Shown here: positions 8,066 through 17,914 of the stretch, in pieces
Layout of the letters: each line of letters starts with the position of its first letter
How positions within the stretch are numbered: the stretch's first letter is position 1
NCBI GenBank assembly: GCA_958295815.1
Contig: OY282374.1
Span: forward strand, 3,566,856 to 3,630,855
Length of the DNA: 64,000 nt
Source of the DNA: Candidatus Poribacteria bacterium
Lineage (GTDB): Bacteria; Poribacteria; WGA-4E; WGA-3G
Direction of reading: 5' to 3'
Translations under genes and position numbers: made by a program
Notes under the pieces: generated by a model
The model's input: only the letters and a program-made list of their open reading frames with translations
Database searches by the model: none
Told to the model about the DNA's origin: nothing

Positions 8066-10645
8066 ATGAGAAAACCCTCCGGCAAAAAGTGGCGGTTCCC
8101 AAATTCAGATATTGATAATAGTTTGACATTAGCATCGGAACTCGGCATCTCTCTATTTACTGCCCAACTGCTTAGCAATCGCGGGATAAAAACTGCTGCC
8201 GAAGCGCGAACTTACCTCTATCCGACTTTTGAGCAACTGCACTCTCCTTTCAAATTAAACGATATGGAAAAAGCCGTCGAGCGGATACAAAAGGCGATCT
8301 CACGGGGCGAGAAAATCTGTATATATGGTGATTATGATACCGATGGCACTACCGCAACCGCCCTGCTAATCAACACATTCCGCCACATGGATGTCCCTGT
8401 TGAGTTTTATATCCCCCATCGTTTTGGAGACGGCTACGGACTCAGTGAAAGTACTGTAAGAAAAATGCACCAAGAAAACGAGGCAAAATTACTAATTACT
8501 GTAGACTGTGGTATCACCTCAGTTGCAGAAGTTGCCTTAGCTAATGAACTCGGTATGGATGTTATTGTTACAGACCATCACCAACCAGAAGACGAACTCC
8601 CACCAGCATATGCCTTAATTTCATCTAAGATTCCGGAAAATAAATATCCTGATGACGAACTCGCTGGGGTCGGTTTAGCCTTCAAATTGGCGCAAGGATT
8701 AATAGACGATAGGGCATTTCTTGAATCACTACTTGATCTCGTAGCATTAGGCACCGTCGTAGACATCGCATCACTAACTGGGGAAAATCGCATTTTGAGT
8801 CGCTTAGGGTTAGCGGAACTTGACAAACGCGAACGTCCTGGTGTTCATGCATTATGCGAAGCAGCTGGACACAAACTTGACATGCCACTTGATGGATACG
8901 CACTCTCTTTTAAATTGGGACCCCGCATCAACGCCGCTGGACGGATGGATACCGCACGGAAAGTGGTTGACCTCCTCATTACCGATTCCGAGCAGGTCGC
9001 AACCCGGATCGCCTCCGAACTCAATCAAGCAAACAAGAGTCGACAAGAGTTGGAAAGGAAAATCCAAAATGAGGCGTCGGAGATAATTGAAAGAGAGGTA
9101 GACGATGACACAGTAGGCATCGTTGTTGCCAGTGACAAATGGGACGAAAAGGCACAAGGCGTAGTCGGTATTGTCGCTGCCCGTTTGATGCAAACTTACT
9201 ATAAACCTGCCATTGTCCTCGCTATTAATGGCGATGAAGCTACTGGATCCGGGCGTTGTATAGAAGGCATGAATCTCGCTGATGGTCTCGTCGCCTGTAC
9301 CGAATTATTAGTGAAACACGGTGGACACGCAGCCGCAGCAGGACTGACGATCAAGACCGAAAATATCCCTGAATTCAAGAAGGTTTTTAACGAATATGCT
9401 CGCGAACACCTGACAGAGGATGAACTGCAACCTAAGCTCGACCTTGAGTTTGAAACACATCTCTCGCTTTTGACGTTAGACACTCTAAAGGAACTTGAGC
9501 AATTTGAACCTTTTGGAAAGGACAACCCGTCTCCCTGTTTCGGGATACGACGCATCAAGGTTGTTAATGGTTCCCCTACCGCCATGGGGAAAGAGAAAAA
9601 TCATCTCCGAATGTATCTCGGCGATGGGCGGGTGAAGGTATGTGCCATTGAATGGGGCGCAGCCGATAAACTCGTCACCGTTAATCAACCCGATGTATCT
9701 CTTGATGTCGCCTTTTCACCCCAAATCAATGAGTGGCAAGGTCGGCAATCCGTTCAGCTTATCCTTAGGGATTGGCACGTCCGCTCCGAAGGTAGAAACA
9801 TGAACTGGGATGTATTTCCCGGACGCAGCGATAAATCTTCTGTAAAACTTGTTGACAAACGAAACACAAATAAAAAAAATCACCTTTTAGACTTGCTCGC
9901 GAAAGAAGAATCTTGTATAATTTATGTACAGGATGAAGGGATGTTAGATCTCCTGCTCACTAAGCTCTTACCAGAGAGCATTGAGAGCATCGCACGGCAC
10001 GATGAAAAAACGTCACAGGCAGAGGAAGCTGCACTATTAAAGCAACTGGAAACCGGAGAACTCCGAGCCATCGCCTCAAGCAGCGCTTTTTCGCTTCTTG
10101 AGGATTTTCCCTTTGTTAGACACTTCGTTTTCTGCCACCTGACACCGAGTTTCAATGAGTTTTTCAAACGCTGCAAACCTGCTTTCGTATCTGACGAGAC
10201 CTCTTATCTATATCTTATCTATAGTGACACGGATGAAACGCAGATGCACAATTGGATCGCTCAAAAGTATCCGACTGGTGACGAATTACGGCACTTATAC
10301 GGTGCCATGCGAGAGGTAGTCCAATCCAATGGTGCTTCAGGGTACCCCGAAGTAGAGATGCTCGACGGGCGACTCGGAACAGCTCTGGCTGTTCAAACCG
10401 GACTCACTATCTTTGAAGAAATGCAGTGCATCACACGACATGGAGAGCCAGGACACAGATCCGTTAAACTCCTTCCTGTTCAGAAAAGTGGATTGTCTCA
10501 TTCACCCACATATCTGACCGGGCAATGGATTAAACAGACGAGCCCTTCCTTTATTGAATTTCAACTAAAGGAAAACCTTGAATCTATGTGGGAGCGCATA
10601 AAAAATGAGTCTCAAAGCGCTAATAAGTCAGATTCAAACCTATGA
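8066..10645 (+). CDS. recJ: Single-stranded-DNA-specific 5'-3' exonuclease RecJ
   Basis: An 859-residue repair exonuclease. The DHH domain has YGDYDTDGTTA (about residues 87-97), DCGIT, VTDHHQPED (about 168-176) and LGTVVDIASL; the DHHA1 domain has GSGR and GGHAAAAGLTI; an OB-fold follows with FEPFGKDNPSP. Bacterial RecJ is usually 560-580 residues. The extra 280 or so C-terminal residues lack motifs I can name and resemble the C-terminal extensions of Firmicutes-type RecJ. AAGGGG lies before the ATG. The last 41 bases overlap the rel start, suggesting translational coupling. Confidence 0.95.
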   Translation: MRKPSGKKWRFPNSDIDNSLTLASELGISLFTAQLLSNRGIKTAAEARTYLYPTFEQLHSPFKLNDMEKAVERIQKAISRGEKICIYGDYDTDGTTATALLINTFRHMDVPVEFYIPHRFGDGYGLSESTVRKMHQENEAKLLITVDCGITSVAEVALANELGMDVIVTDHHQPEDELPPAYALISSKIPENKYPDDELAGVGLAFKLAQGLIDDRAFLESLLDLVALGTVVDIASLTGENRILSRLGLAELDKRERPGVHALCEAAGHKLDMPLDGYALSFKLGPRINAAGRMDTARKVVDLLITDSEQVATRIASELNQANKSRQELERKIQNEASEIIEREVDDDTVGIVVASDKWDEKAQGVVGIVAARLMQTYYKPAIVLAINGDEATGSGRCIEGMNLADGLVACTELLVKHGGHAAAAGLTIKTENIPEFKKVFNEYAREHLTEDELQPKLDLEFETHLSLLTLDTLKELEQFEPFGKDNPSPCFGIRRIKVVNGSPTAMGKEKNHLRMYLGDGRVKVCAIEWGAADKLVTVNQPDVSLDVAFSPQINEWQGRQSVQLILRDWHVRSEGRNMNWDVFPGRSDKSSVKLVDKRNTNKKNHLLDLLAKEESCIIYVQDEGMLDLLLTKLLPESIESIARHDEKTSQAEEAALLKQLETGELRAIASSSAFSLLEDFPFVRHFVFCHLTPSFNEFFKRCKPAFVSDETSYLYLIYSDTDETQMHNWIAQKYPTGDELRHLYGAMREVVQSNGASGYPEVEMLDGRLGTALAVQTGLTIFEEMQCITRHGEPGHRSVKLLPVQKSGLSHSPTYLTGQWIKQTSPSFIEFQLKENLESMWERIKNESQSANKSDSNL

Positions 10646-12812
10646 CCCGGATGCAGAAGTTGAACTTTTAGAGCGATGCTACCGCTTCGCACAAAACGCA
10701 CATAAAGGACAACGTCGAAAGTCCGGACAACCCTATTTTTCACATTGTGTCAAAACTGCTCAGATACTTGCCAAGCTGCGGTTGGATACGCACACAATCT
10801 GCGCAGGACTCATGCACGATGTCCTTGAAGATACGGGCGTCACTCGCGAAGAGATGCAGGTACGCTTCGGTGCCAACATCGCTAATCTCGTCGAAGGGGT
10901 CACAAAGATTGGGCAATATAAACCCAATGTCTCTGTTCCAGTGCCTACCACCACGAACACGGTTGAGGCCCGCGTCCATCGGCAGCGTCAAGCAGAAACC
11001 TACCGGAAACTCCTCTTAGCTACAGCGGAAGATATGCGAGTGATTCTAATTAAACTCGCAGATCGACTTCATAACATGGAGACGCTGAAGTTCCTTTCTA
11101 CCGAAAAATGCCAACGGGTCGCAAAAGAGACATTAGAGATTTACGCACCCATCGCACACCGATTGGGAATATGGCGTATCATGAGTCGTCTTGAAGACTT
11201 AGCATTCAAGCATCTCTATCCAGCTGAATACCGAAAAATTGCTGAACTCCTGAATCAGAAACTTACTGAGCGGGAAGCGTATTGTGAAAAGATGATTAAG
11301 CAGATTCGGCGGGAACTCGAAAAACGCAGCATTTTTGCCGATGTCCACGGTAGGACAAAGCATATCTACAGCATCTACCAGAAGATGCAGCAAAAAGGGA
11401 CACCCTTCAGCGAAATCCAAGATCTCATCGGGCTCAGGATCCTCGTCAAAACCGACGTTGACTGCTATACCGCACTTGGCGTGCTCCATTACAAATGGAA
11501 TTACCATCCAGACCGACTTCGGGATTGGATCGGACAGCGCAAGAACAACGGGTATCAGTCACTCCATACCACAATTCTTGATGACGGCAGACCTGTTGAG
11601 ATACAGATTCGCACCTATCAGATGCATAAGATTGCTGAAGATGGCATTGCTGCACATTGGAGCTATAAAGAAGGTGTACCCACAAGCGAGCAAGGACGCT
11701 CCATTTTCGCAAGCTATAAGCAGATACTCGAAGACATACAGGAAACCCAAGATAGTCCGCATCAGTTCATAGCATCAATGAAACTTGAACTCTTCCAGGA
11801 TGAGGTGTACGTCTTTTCTCCAAAGGGGGATTTGTTTACACTGCCCGCTGGCGCGACCGTAATTGATTTCGCCTATAAGATCCATACCGATGTCGGGCAT
11901 ACATGTGTCGGGGCAGAGGTGAATGGAAGTGTTGCCCCAATTCGACGTGTGCTTCAAAACGGAGACCAAGTTACTATTCGAACACAGGCAAATGGAAAAC
12001 CGAGTCGGAGTTGGTTGCCTTATGTCAAAACCGCCACAGCGCGAAGTAAAATTAAACATTGGTTCCGCGAAAAAGACAGGGCTGATGCCTTGGAGTTGGG
12101 CAAGAAGTTTCTCGCAGCTGAGTTACGGGTCTCCTATCTTAACGCACGGGATTATCTCACTTCACCGAAACTACTCGACATTGCCAAACAACTCAAACTC
12201 AAAAACTTGGAAGAACTTTTCGTTCGGATTGGCAACGGAAACGAATCCGCTACACATGTCGTTAATTTGCTAAAACCGGAGGTGCCGAAACCCGAAACCG
12301 AGACCGCGGAAGAGGGTGACCAAGCGCGAAAAACCACACCATCCCCTGCCATCCAACTTGAAAACGACATTGATTTGGGCATGATGCGGATCATGAGGTG
12401 CTGTAATCCAATACCGGGCGATGAGGTCGTCGGTTATCTCACACGTGGACGCGGCGTTTCTGTACATAGAGCAGGCTGTATTCGCATCCTTGATGAGCCA
12501 GAAAGACTCTTGTCTGTTGAATGGCTCGACAAATCCGCCTCCAAAAACGGAAACCACCCACCTGACATCTATCCCGTTAAAATCCTCGTTGAGTGCAGCG
12601 ATCAACCCGGTATGCTCGGTAAAATTACCACTGCTATCGCACAGTACAAAGTCAACATCCGTTCCGGGACCTTCCAACCCTCTACAGAACGTCTTGATTT
12701 TACTGCCTCCGACAATCTCACATTAGATGTGACAGGCGCGGAGCAACTCGAGGATGTCATGCAAGCGATTCTGCGTCTAAAGGGTGTACAACGCGTCACT
12801 CGCAAATTCTAA
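10605..12812 (+). CDS. rel: Bifunctional (p)ppGpp synthetase/hydrolase (Rel/SpoT)
   Basis: A 735-residue stringent-response enzyme. Domain order is the HD hydrolase (SHCVKTAQIL, LMHDVLEDTG, ADRLHNMETL), synthetase (EIQDLIGLRI, NGYQSLHTTI, VEIQIRTYQMHKIAEDG), TGS (DEVYVFSPKGD...VIDFAYKIHTDVG), a zinc-finger-like helical region with MRCCNPIPGDEVVGY, and a C-terminal ACT (QPGMLGKITTAIAQ). HD residues are present, so hydrolysis as well as synthesis is expected. The N-terminus matches the family (YDPDAEVELLERCYRFAQ), which supports the start inside recJ. It is the second gene of a recJ-rel unit. Confidence 0.95.
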   Translation: MSLKALISQIQTYDPDAEVELLERCYRFAQNAHKGQRRKSGQPYFSHCVKTAQILAKLRLDTHTICAGLMHDVLEDTGVTREEMQVRFGANIANLVEGVTKIGQYKPNVSVPVPTTTNTVEARVHRQRQAETYRKLLLATAEDMRVILIKLADRLHNMETLKFLSTEKCQRVAKETLEIYAPIAHRLGIWRIMSRLEDLAFKHLYPAEYRKIAELLNQKLTEREAYCEKMIKQIRRELEKRSIFADVHGRTKHIYSIYQKMQQKGTPFSEIQDLIGLRILVKTDVDCYTALGVLHYKWNYHPDRLRDWIGQRKNNGYQSLHTTILDDGRPVEIQIRTYQMHKIAEDGIAAHWSYKEGVPTSEQGRSIFASYKQILEDIQETQDSPHQFIASMKLELFQDEVYVFSPKGDLFTLPAGATVIDFAYKIHTDVGHTCVGAEVNGSVAPIRRVLQNGDQVTIRTQANGKPSRSWLPYVKTATARSKIKHWFREKDRADALELGKKFLAAELRVSYLNARDYLTSPKLLDIAKQLKLKNLEELFVRIGNGNESATHVVNLLKPEVPKPETETAEEGDQARKTTPSPAIQLENDIDLGMMRIMRCCNPIPGDEVVGYLTRGRGVSVHRAGCIRILDEPERLLSVEWLDKSASKNGNHPPDIYPVKILVECSDQPGMLGKITTAIAQYKVNIRSGTFQPSTERLDFTASDNLTLDVTGAEQLEDVMQAILRLKGVQRVTRKF

Positions 12813-12860
12813 ACACTTTTCCTACAGTAGCGTGATTCCCAACCGCGATATTTGTCTCTA

Positions 12861-13070
12861 CTAAGCCGCAGGCATTTTTGATATAACTTTCGTAATTTTC
12901 CCGCTCCGTATACATTTGGTGCAGACACGGATTCGTTTCGTACCCACCTCGGTTTGAACTCGAATCTTTTGGAGATTCGGCAGCCAACGCCGTTTCGTGT
13001 GCCGAATTGATTTACTAATTTGATGTCCTGTTATCGGGCGTTTGCCGCAGACCGTACAGATTCGTGACAT
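12861..13070 (-). CDS. rpmB: 50S ribosomal protein L28
   Basis: A 69-residue basic protein. SRICTVCGKRP at the start and RVCTKCIRSGKI near the end give the CxxC pairs of zinc-binding L28; the middle HTKRRWLPNLQKIRV is the family core. A strong GAGGAG lies just upstream of the ATG. The gene is monocistronic and converges on rel with a 48-base gap. Confidence 0.95.
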   Translation of the reverse strand: MSRICTVCGKRPITGHQISKSIRHTKRRWLPNLQKIRVQTEVGTKRIRVCTKCIRSGKITKVISKMPAA

Positions 13071-13431
13071 GTGTGGATCTCCTCTCTTTTTTTACTGAAT
13101 CGCTTTTAAAACCTAAATATTAATAATACCACAATTAGAGGGAAAATGCAAATTTCTTTATCCGCTCAGCGAGCTCTCGGTAACGTGTTTTTAACATCGC
13201 CGATCCACACTTCCTATGCTACTCTCTCGTTCATCCTGCCACTCTACCTATAGAACCATTTTCTGATCCGGTATTTACTGACTGCTGACCGCTGACAACC
13301 ATAAAATACACATGACTTTTTTCCAAGAATCTGATATACTAATATTGTGCTCTAAGACTTACGTGACCTACTTTTACACAGAGAAAAACCGATTATCATT
13401 TCCTAAGAACATATAGTGCCAAAACAGAAAT
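13071..13431. other. Gene-free region between rpmB and the glycosyltransferase
   Basis: Divergent spacer with a TGACTGCTGACCGCTGAC string at about 13278-13296 (a motif seen in several other spacers) and a possible promoter at 13312-13340. No coding frame or RNA gene was recognised. Confidence 0.5.
13312..13340 (+). promoter_or_regulatory. Possible promoter for the glycosyltransferase gene
   Basis: ATGACT (13312-13317), a 17-base spacer, then TATACT (13335-13340), about 90 bases before the start codon. The -35 matches four of six consensus positions. Confidence 0.4.
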
Positions 13432-14727
13432 ATGAAAGTTGCTTATATTACTGCAGGTGCTGCCGGAATGTACTGCGGAACCTGCATACACGACAACACA
13501 ATAGCCACAGTCCTGAAGAAACAGGGGCATAATGTCTCTCTCATTCCTACCTATACCCCTACCCGAACGGATGAGGCAAATGTGAGTTTAAACAGAGTCT
13601 TTTTCGGTGGCGTTAACGTCTATCTGCAACAGAAACTTTCGATTTTTAGACACACGCCATGGTCATTTGACAAACTATTGGATAATCCAACACTATTAAA
13701 CGGATTAGCAAAGTTCAGCAGTTCAACAGACGCTCAAGATTTGGGGCAGCTTACAGTGTCTATGCTCCGTGCTGAGCAAGGGTATCAAAAGAAGGAATTA
13801 GCAAAATTAGTCAAATGGCTCGCTAACGAAAACAGACCTGATATCGTCTATCTCACCAATTCCATGCTCGTCGGCTTCACCAGAGAGATTAAGAAAGCAT
13901 TAGGTGTACCCGTTATCTGTGCACTCCAAGGCGAAGACATCTTCCTGCAAGATCTCATTGAGCCATACAAAACAGAAGCATTAAATCTACTCCGAGAGCG
14001 TGCTGCTGACGCAGACGGTTTTGTCGCACCTTGTCGCTATTACGCACAGTTTATGGCGGACGCATATCTTAACCAGCCTCTTGATAAAATTGCCGTCGTA
14101 CCGCTCGGATTAAACATGGATGGGCACGGCATACCTGTCGAAAAGCCTGAACCGCCACCCTTTATTATTGGATATTTGGCGCGTATCTGTCCTGAAAAAG
14201 GATTACATATTTTAATAGATGCTTTCCGTATAGTGACGGAAGCACTCGGTAATAACAACGTTCAATTACACGTCGCTGGATACCTTGGAAAGAAAGATGA
14301 ACCCTATTTTGAGGAACTTGTAAACCAGATTCAGGCTTACGGATTATCAGACAGTTTTGTGCATTACGGTGAGGTAACGCGCACCCAAAAGATTGAATTT
14401 CTCAACCGTCTGCATGTCTTTTCGGTACCCACCGTTTACCGTGAGTCCAAAGGGTTGTCTATCATAGAGGCACTCGCCAACGGGGTCCCGGTCGTCCAAC
14501 CTCATCACGGGACGTTTCCAGAGATGATGCACGCCACCGAAGGAGGAATCCTCGTTGAACCTGAATCGGCTGAAGCTCTGGCAATCGGGATCATTGAACT
14601 TCTTAACGATGTTGATCGTCGTGAGCACCTCGGAAAAACCGGACAAATCAATGTGCATCAGAAATTTAACGATGAAGTCATAGCAGAACAACTCTTAAAA
14701 GTGTTTCAAAACTATAGTGAATTATAG
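13432..14727 (+). CDS. Glycosyltransferase, GT4-type
   Basis: A 431-residue GT-B enzyme. The N-terminal Rossmann half begins MKVAYITAGAAGMYCGTC, giving the glycine-rich acceptor-side loop. The C-terminal half has IGYLARICPEKGLHIL (donor-site start), then ESKGLSIIEALANGVPVV with the E-x7-E-type motif of GT4 enzymes. The cytosolic enzyme transfers a sugar from a nucleotide donor; donor and acceptor cannot be told. No polysaccharide cluster surrounds it. No strong ribosome site is visible. Confidence 0.85.
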   Translation: MKVAYITAGAAGMYCGTCIHDNTIATVLKKQGHNVSLIPTYTPTRTDEANVSLNRVFFGGVNVYLQQKLSIFRHTPWSFDKLLDNPTLLNGLAKFSSSTDAQDLGQLTVSMLRAEQGYQKKELAKLVKWLANENRPDIVYLTNSMLVGFTREIKKALGVPVICALQGEDIFLQDLIEPYKTEALNLLRERAADADGFVAPCRYYAQFMADAYLNQPLDKIAVVPLGLNMDGHGIPVEKPEPPPFIIGYLARICPEKGLHILIDAFRIVTEALGNNNVQLHVAGYLGKKDEPYFEELVNQIQAYGLSDSFVHYGEVTRTQKIEFLNRLHVFSVPTVYRESKGLSIIEALANGVPVVQPHHGTFPEMMHATEGGILVEPESAEALAIGIIELLNDVDRREHLGKTGQINVHQKFNDEVIAEQLLKVFQNYSEL

Positions 14728-14836
14728 GAATCAGTAGACATTTCAATCTTGTCAACACATATTCGCTGCCGCTGGTAGGTTTCCTAACCTCGCTAACTCA
14801 TACCCGCTTCCGCAGAAAATCGAAAAGGGAGAAATC

Positions 14837-15313
14837 ATGGCTAAAACATGGCTCATTTTTGTTTTCATGACCGTCTCATCATGGGGACTTTACGGTGTCT
14901 TTCTACATCAGGGACAAGTCTCTATGGCAGACCCCGTGCATGGGCGCTACAAAGCGTTCCTCTTTGTTGGACTTGCCTATCTTCTCGCAGCAGTCATCGG
15001 ATCTGCCCTGATGCTCATCGTTAATGGATCTGATTGGCAATTTACAGGCAAAGGTGTCTCATGGTCGTTTGTTGCCGGTATCGTCGGTGCTATTGGTGCA
15101 TTTGGTGTCCTACTCGCCTTTGGTGCTGGTGGTAGACCTGCTGTTGTGATGTCCATCGTTTTTGCAGGCGCACCTATTGTAAATGCCATCGTCGCGACGC
15201 TGTCGCATCCACCCGCGGGCGGTTGGAGCGCGGTCCGTTGGCAATTTATAGCAGGCATCTTGCTCGCCGCTCTCGGTGGCTGCTTAGTTATGCTCTATAG
15301 ACCCACTTCGTAA
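14837..15313 (+). CDS. Small EamA/DMT-like membrane protein
   Basis: A 158-residue hydrophobic protein with about five membrane segments (starts near residues 5, 42, 74, 97 and 136). The last part, VVMSIVFAGAPIVNAIVATL followed by GILLAALGGCLVMLY, resembles the second half of drug/metabolite-exporter family proteins. Typical EamA transporters have ten segments, so this is a half-size member that might work as a dimer. AAGGGAG lies before the ATG. Substrate unknown. Confidence 0.6.
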   Translation: MAKTWLIFVFMTVSSWGLYGVFLHQGQVSMADPVHGRYKAFLFVGLAYLLAAVIGSALMLIVNGSDWQFTGKGVSWSFVAGIVGAIGAFGVLLAFGAGGRPAVVMSIVFAGAPIVNAIVATLSHPPAGGWSAVRWQFIAGILLAALGGCLVMLYRPTS

Positions 15314-15474
15314 CACCTCGAAAGAAAGCCGCTGAACCTGTAGCACTACTCAGTCTGCGACCAGCGGCTGTACCTCCTTTCTCTCCTGCCTTGAACCGAG
15401 ATTCTCACAAAAACGCACTTTTTACTATCCTTTTCGCGCGACAAGTCTCTAATAGGCAAGAAGGGAGTGTTTTC

Positions 15475-16089
15475 ATGTCTACAGGCGAAGCTTGCAGTCC
15501 GATATTGCCAGGTCAAGAATTAACTGACGCAACTGATGCCGAGTTAGTCGTCGCGGCACTTGCGGGGAATACACAGGCGTTTGACGTACTCGTCAACCGC
15601 TACCGACGTGCTATGTTGACGGTTGCGCAACAGATCGTCCGAAATCCTGCCGATGCAGAAGATGTTGTACAGGACGCGTTCTTGCGATCTTTTGAAGCAC
15701 TTCCCCAACTCACGGATCTCAACAGGTTTGGAGCATGGCTCCACTCGATTACCCGAAATCGTGCCTTACGTTACTATAAAAAAGTCAGTCGCTATCAGCC
15801 ACAGGAAGATGTGGAATTCCACTTAAATAGGGTTTCAGATACATCAGCCGCGGATCCCGCTCGTATTGTAGAACAAGAGCTAACGCAAGAGGCAGTTAGA
15901 GACGCTATAGAGACGATGCCAGATGATTATCAGGTCGTTATTCAGCTCTTTTATTGGGCAGAGATGCCCCAAAAGCGGATCGCTGAATTTTTATCCCTTC
16001 CATTGACGACTGTGAAGTGGCGACTCCACAAAGCGAAAGATCTACTTAAATCGGTTTTAGAAAAACGCGGCTACGGGACAGAAGAATGA
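15475..16089 (+). CDS. ECF-type RNA polymerase sigma factor
   Basis: A 204-residue sigma-70-family factor. Region 2 spans FDVLVNRYRRAMLTVAQQIV, NPADAEDVVQDAFLRSF and FGAWLHSITRNRALRYY. Region 4 has LFYWAEMPQKRIAEFLSLPL then TTVKWRLHKAKDLL, a clear helix-turn-helix. An upstream TTG at 15391 would add 28 residues with no family match. The ATG at 15475 has AGAAGGGA in front and was chosen. It heads a four-gene run (DUF4097, DUF2752, small membrane protein). No classic anti-sigma with a zinc finger or membrane segment follows. Confidence 0.9.
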   Translation: MSTGEACSPILPGQELTDATDAELVVAALAGNTQAFDVLVNRYRRAMLTVAQQIVRNPADAEDVVQDAFLRSFEALPQLTDLNRFGAWLHSITRNRALRYYKKVSRYQPQEDVEFHLNRVSDTSAADPARIVEQELTQEAVRDAIETMPDDYQVVIQLFYWAEMPQKRIAEFLSLPLTTVKWRLHKAKDLLKSVLEKRGYGTEE

Positions 16090-16120
16090 TGGACCCTGAC
16101 CGCCAATTGAGGTGAAACTT

Positions 16121-17530
16121 ATGGAACAGCCAAGACAAAACGAACTCAAAGCACTTTTTCACATGCTTGAGCACACAGCAAAGATCGCAGAAGATGCAAC
16201 ACTGACAGGCACCTTCAGTGGTGGTGAAGGGCAGTGCGTCTCCCAATTCAATAACGTCCTTAAACGCCTGAGCGATATAGACGCTGTGTCTGATGGGCTT
16301 TTCGACGAACTTCCTGACGATGCCTCCTTTAGTCAAATTGGGATTGCCTGCCACCAACTTGCTGCATATCTCAACGACGAATTGGAAGCCACTACCGATT
16401 TCAAGGGATGGTTCACCAGTTTTTTCGGAAAGAGATTTATGGAAAACCTAACAGAGGAAGTGGCGGATAAACCCTTCGGAGACTTGATTCGAAAAGCCGT
16501 CCCAGAGTACTTAACCGAGAGCGCATTGGAAGACATAACCGAAGTCTTTCCTGTCACATCCGGTGGAAAATTGACCGTCGATGCAGACTTCGGAGCAATT
16601 GATGTTCAAAGTGCAGAGACGGATCAGGTCGTTTCTGTCCGTGTACAACGTTCCGCACAGTTGAAAGCAGATCGCCGTGCCGGGGAAATCCTCAAGAACT
16701 TCTATGTGCAGATGATACACGAAGCATCTGATGTCAAGATTGAGGCAAAATTCAAAGGACCCGCTCGACAGTGGAACAAGATGAAAAAACGATTAGACAT
16801 CCAGTTTGACATCGTTGTGCCGCGAAATTACGCTCTCGATCTGAAAACAGCAGGTGAGGACATTTCCGCTGTGGATATAACCGGGGACGTGAATGCCCAA
16901 ACAAGCGACGGAGGGCTCCGCTTGCAAAATATAACCGGACGTATTGATGGAAAAACCTCCGGGGGCAATGTTGAACTTAAGACGTTCAATGGCGATGCAG
17001 AGCTTCGAACAAGTGGTGGGAATATAAACCTTGACACTGGAATCGGTGATGTCATAGCCAGAACCGCTGGTGGAAACCTACAATTTGACAATATCACCGG
17101 TGCCGTCAATGGACGCACCTCCGGCGGCGGTATCACGCTGCGAGACTGCAGCGGTGGAGCAGAGGTGAGAACCGCTGGTGGTAGTATAGAGGTAGAAAAC
17201 GACGGACCCGTGCATGCCAGAACTACAGGTGGCTCTATCCGTTGCCAACTTCAAAAAGCGTCTACGAGTCACGACTTACTGTTAGATTTGGTGGCAATGG
17301 GCGGTGGAATAAATGTCTCAGTTGTCCCCGACATAGCAGCCACGGTCGAAGCAAAAGCACTCGGTGGCGCAGTAACAACAGAGCTGCCAGTGTCAGTCGA
17401 GACAGAGGGTCCCGTCAGACCTGAGCGGTTAGAGGGAACCATCAACGGCGGCGGCCCACTCTTGAAACTCCGTTCAGTTGGCGGAAGTGTCACCGTTAAA
17501 AAAACAGAAGATGATAAAGCAGAGGCATAG
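16121..17530 (+). CDS. DUF4097-type beta-repeat protein linked to the ECF sigma factor
   Basis: A 469-residue protein. The first 150 or so residues are helical and acidic without a recognised domain. From about residue 150 begins a regular series of short beta repeats of the form T-S/A-G-G-x-hydrophobic (KTSGGNVELKT, RTSGGNINLDT, RTAGGNLQFDN, RTSGGGITLRD, RTAGGSIEVEN, RTTGGSIRC), which would stack as a right-handed beta-solenoid. No signal peptide, membrane segment or zinc motif is seen. A GTG at 16112 is possible, but GAGG before the ATG at 16121 fits better. It starts 31 bases after the sigma gene, so a link to its control is likely but unproven. Confidence 0.75.
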   Translation: MEQPRQNELKALFHMLEHTAKIAEDATLTGTFSGGEGQCVSQFNNVLKRLSDIDAVSDGLFDELPDDASFSQIGIACHQLAAYLNDELEATTDFKGWFTSFFGKRFMENLTEEVADKPFGDLIRKAVPEYLTESALEDITEVFPVTSGGKLTVDADFGAIDVQSAETDQVVSVRVQRSAQLKADRRAGEILKNFYVQMIHEASDVKIEAKFKGPARQWNKMKKRLDIQFDIVVPRNYALDLKTAGEDISAVDITGDVNAQTSDGGLRLQNITGRIDGKTSGGNVELKTFNGDAELRTSGGNINLDTGIGDVIARTAGGNLQFDNITGAVNGRTSGGGITLRDCSGGAEVRTAGGSIEVENDGPVHARTTGGSIRCQLQKASTSHDLLLDLVAMGGGINVSVVPDIAATVEAKALGGAVTTELPVSVETEGPVRPERLEGTINGGGPLLKLRSVGGSVTVKKTEDDKAEA

Positions 17531-17531
17531 C

Positions 17532-17900
17532 ATGTTCGGAATCAGGCGTAGCGAATGGAAACTTATTGGACTATTCGTATGGTTCATCGTGAGCGTGGTC
17601 ATTTTTGTCGTGCTTCTGCTGCCCTTTGTTGTGCCGCAACACCAGTTAGCGCAATATATCCCTGAATGCGAGTGGCAAACAAGGTTTCAGAAACCGTGTG
17701 CTTTCTGCGGAATGAGCACTGCATTCTATGCCATTTCTCGTGGCGACCTTACCGGCGCATATTGCCTGAATCCCTTAAGCCTCTATATCTATTCTGCATT
17801 TGTGCTCAACACGTTCTGTGTAGTGCTTACCTTAAAATACACAAAAAATTGTATTAAAAATATCGGAGCAACGCTCCGCAGCGATAGCGTCTTATCATAG
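17532..17900 (+). CDS. DUF2752 membrane protein
   Basis: A 122-residue protein with a first membrane helix at about residues 10-34 and a second near residues 85-103. Between them is the family signature CAFCGMSTAFYAISRGDL followed by GAYCLNPLSLY, equivalent to the C-x-x-C-G/R-A...G-D...N-P pattern of DUF2752. Function unknown. The ATG follows the previous stop by one base, so it is translated as part of the sigma-factor operon. Confidence 0.8.
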   Translation: MFGIRRSEWKLIGLFVWFIVSVVIFVVLLLPFVVPQHQLAQYIPECEWQTRFQKPCAFCGMSTAFYAISRGDLTGAYCLNPLSLYIYSAFVLNTFCVVLTLKYTKNCIKNIGATLRSDSVLS

Positions 17901-17914
17901 TTTGGAGAATAATC

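Noticed and set aside
15391..15474. N-terminal extension of the ECF sigma factor from a TTG start
   Set aside because: The extra 28 residues do not fit the family, and a good ribosome site precedes the ATG at 15475.
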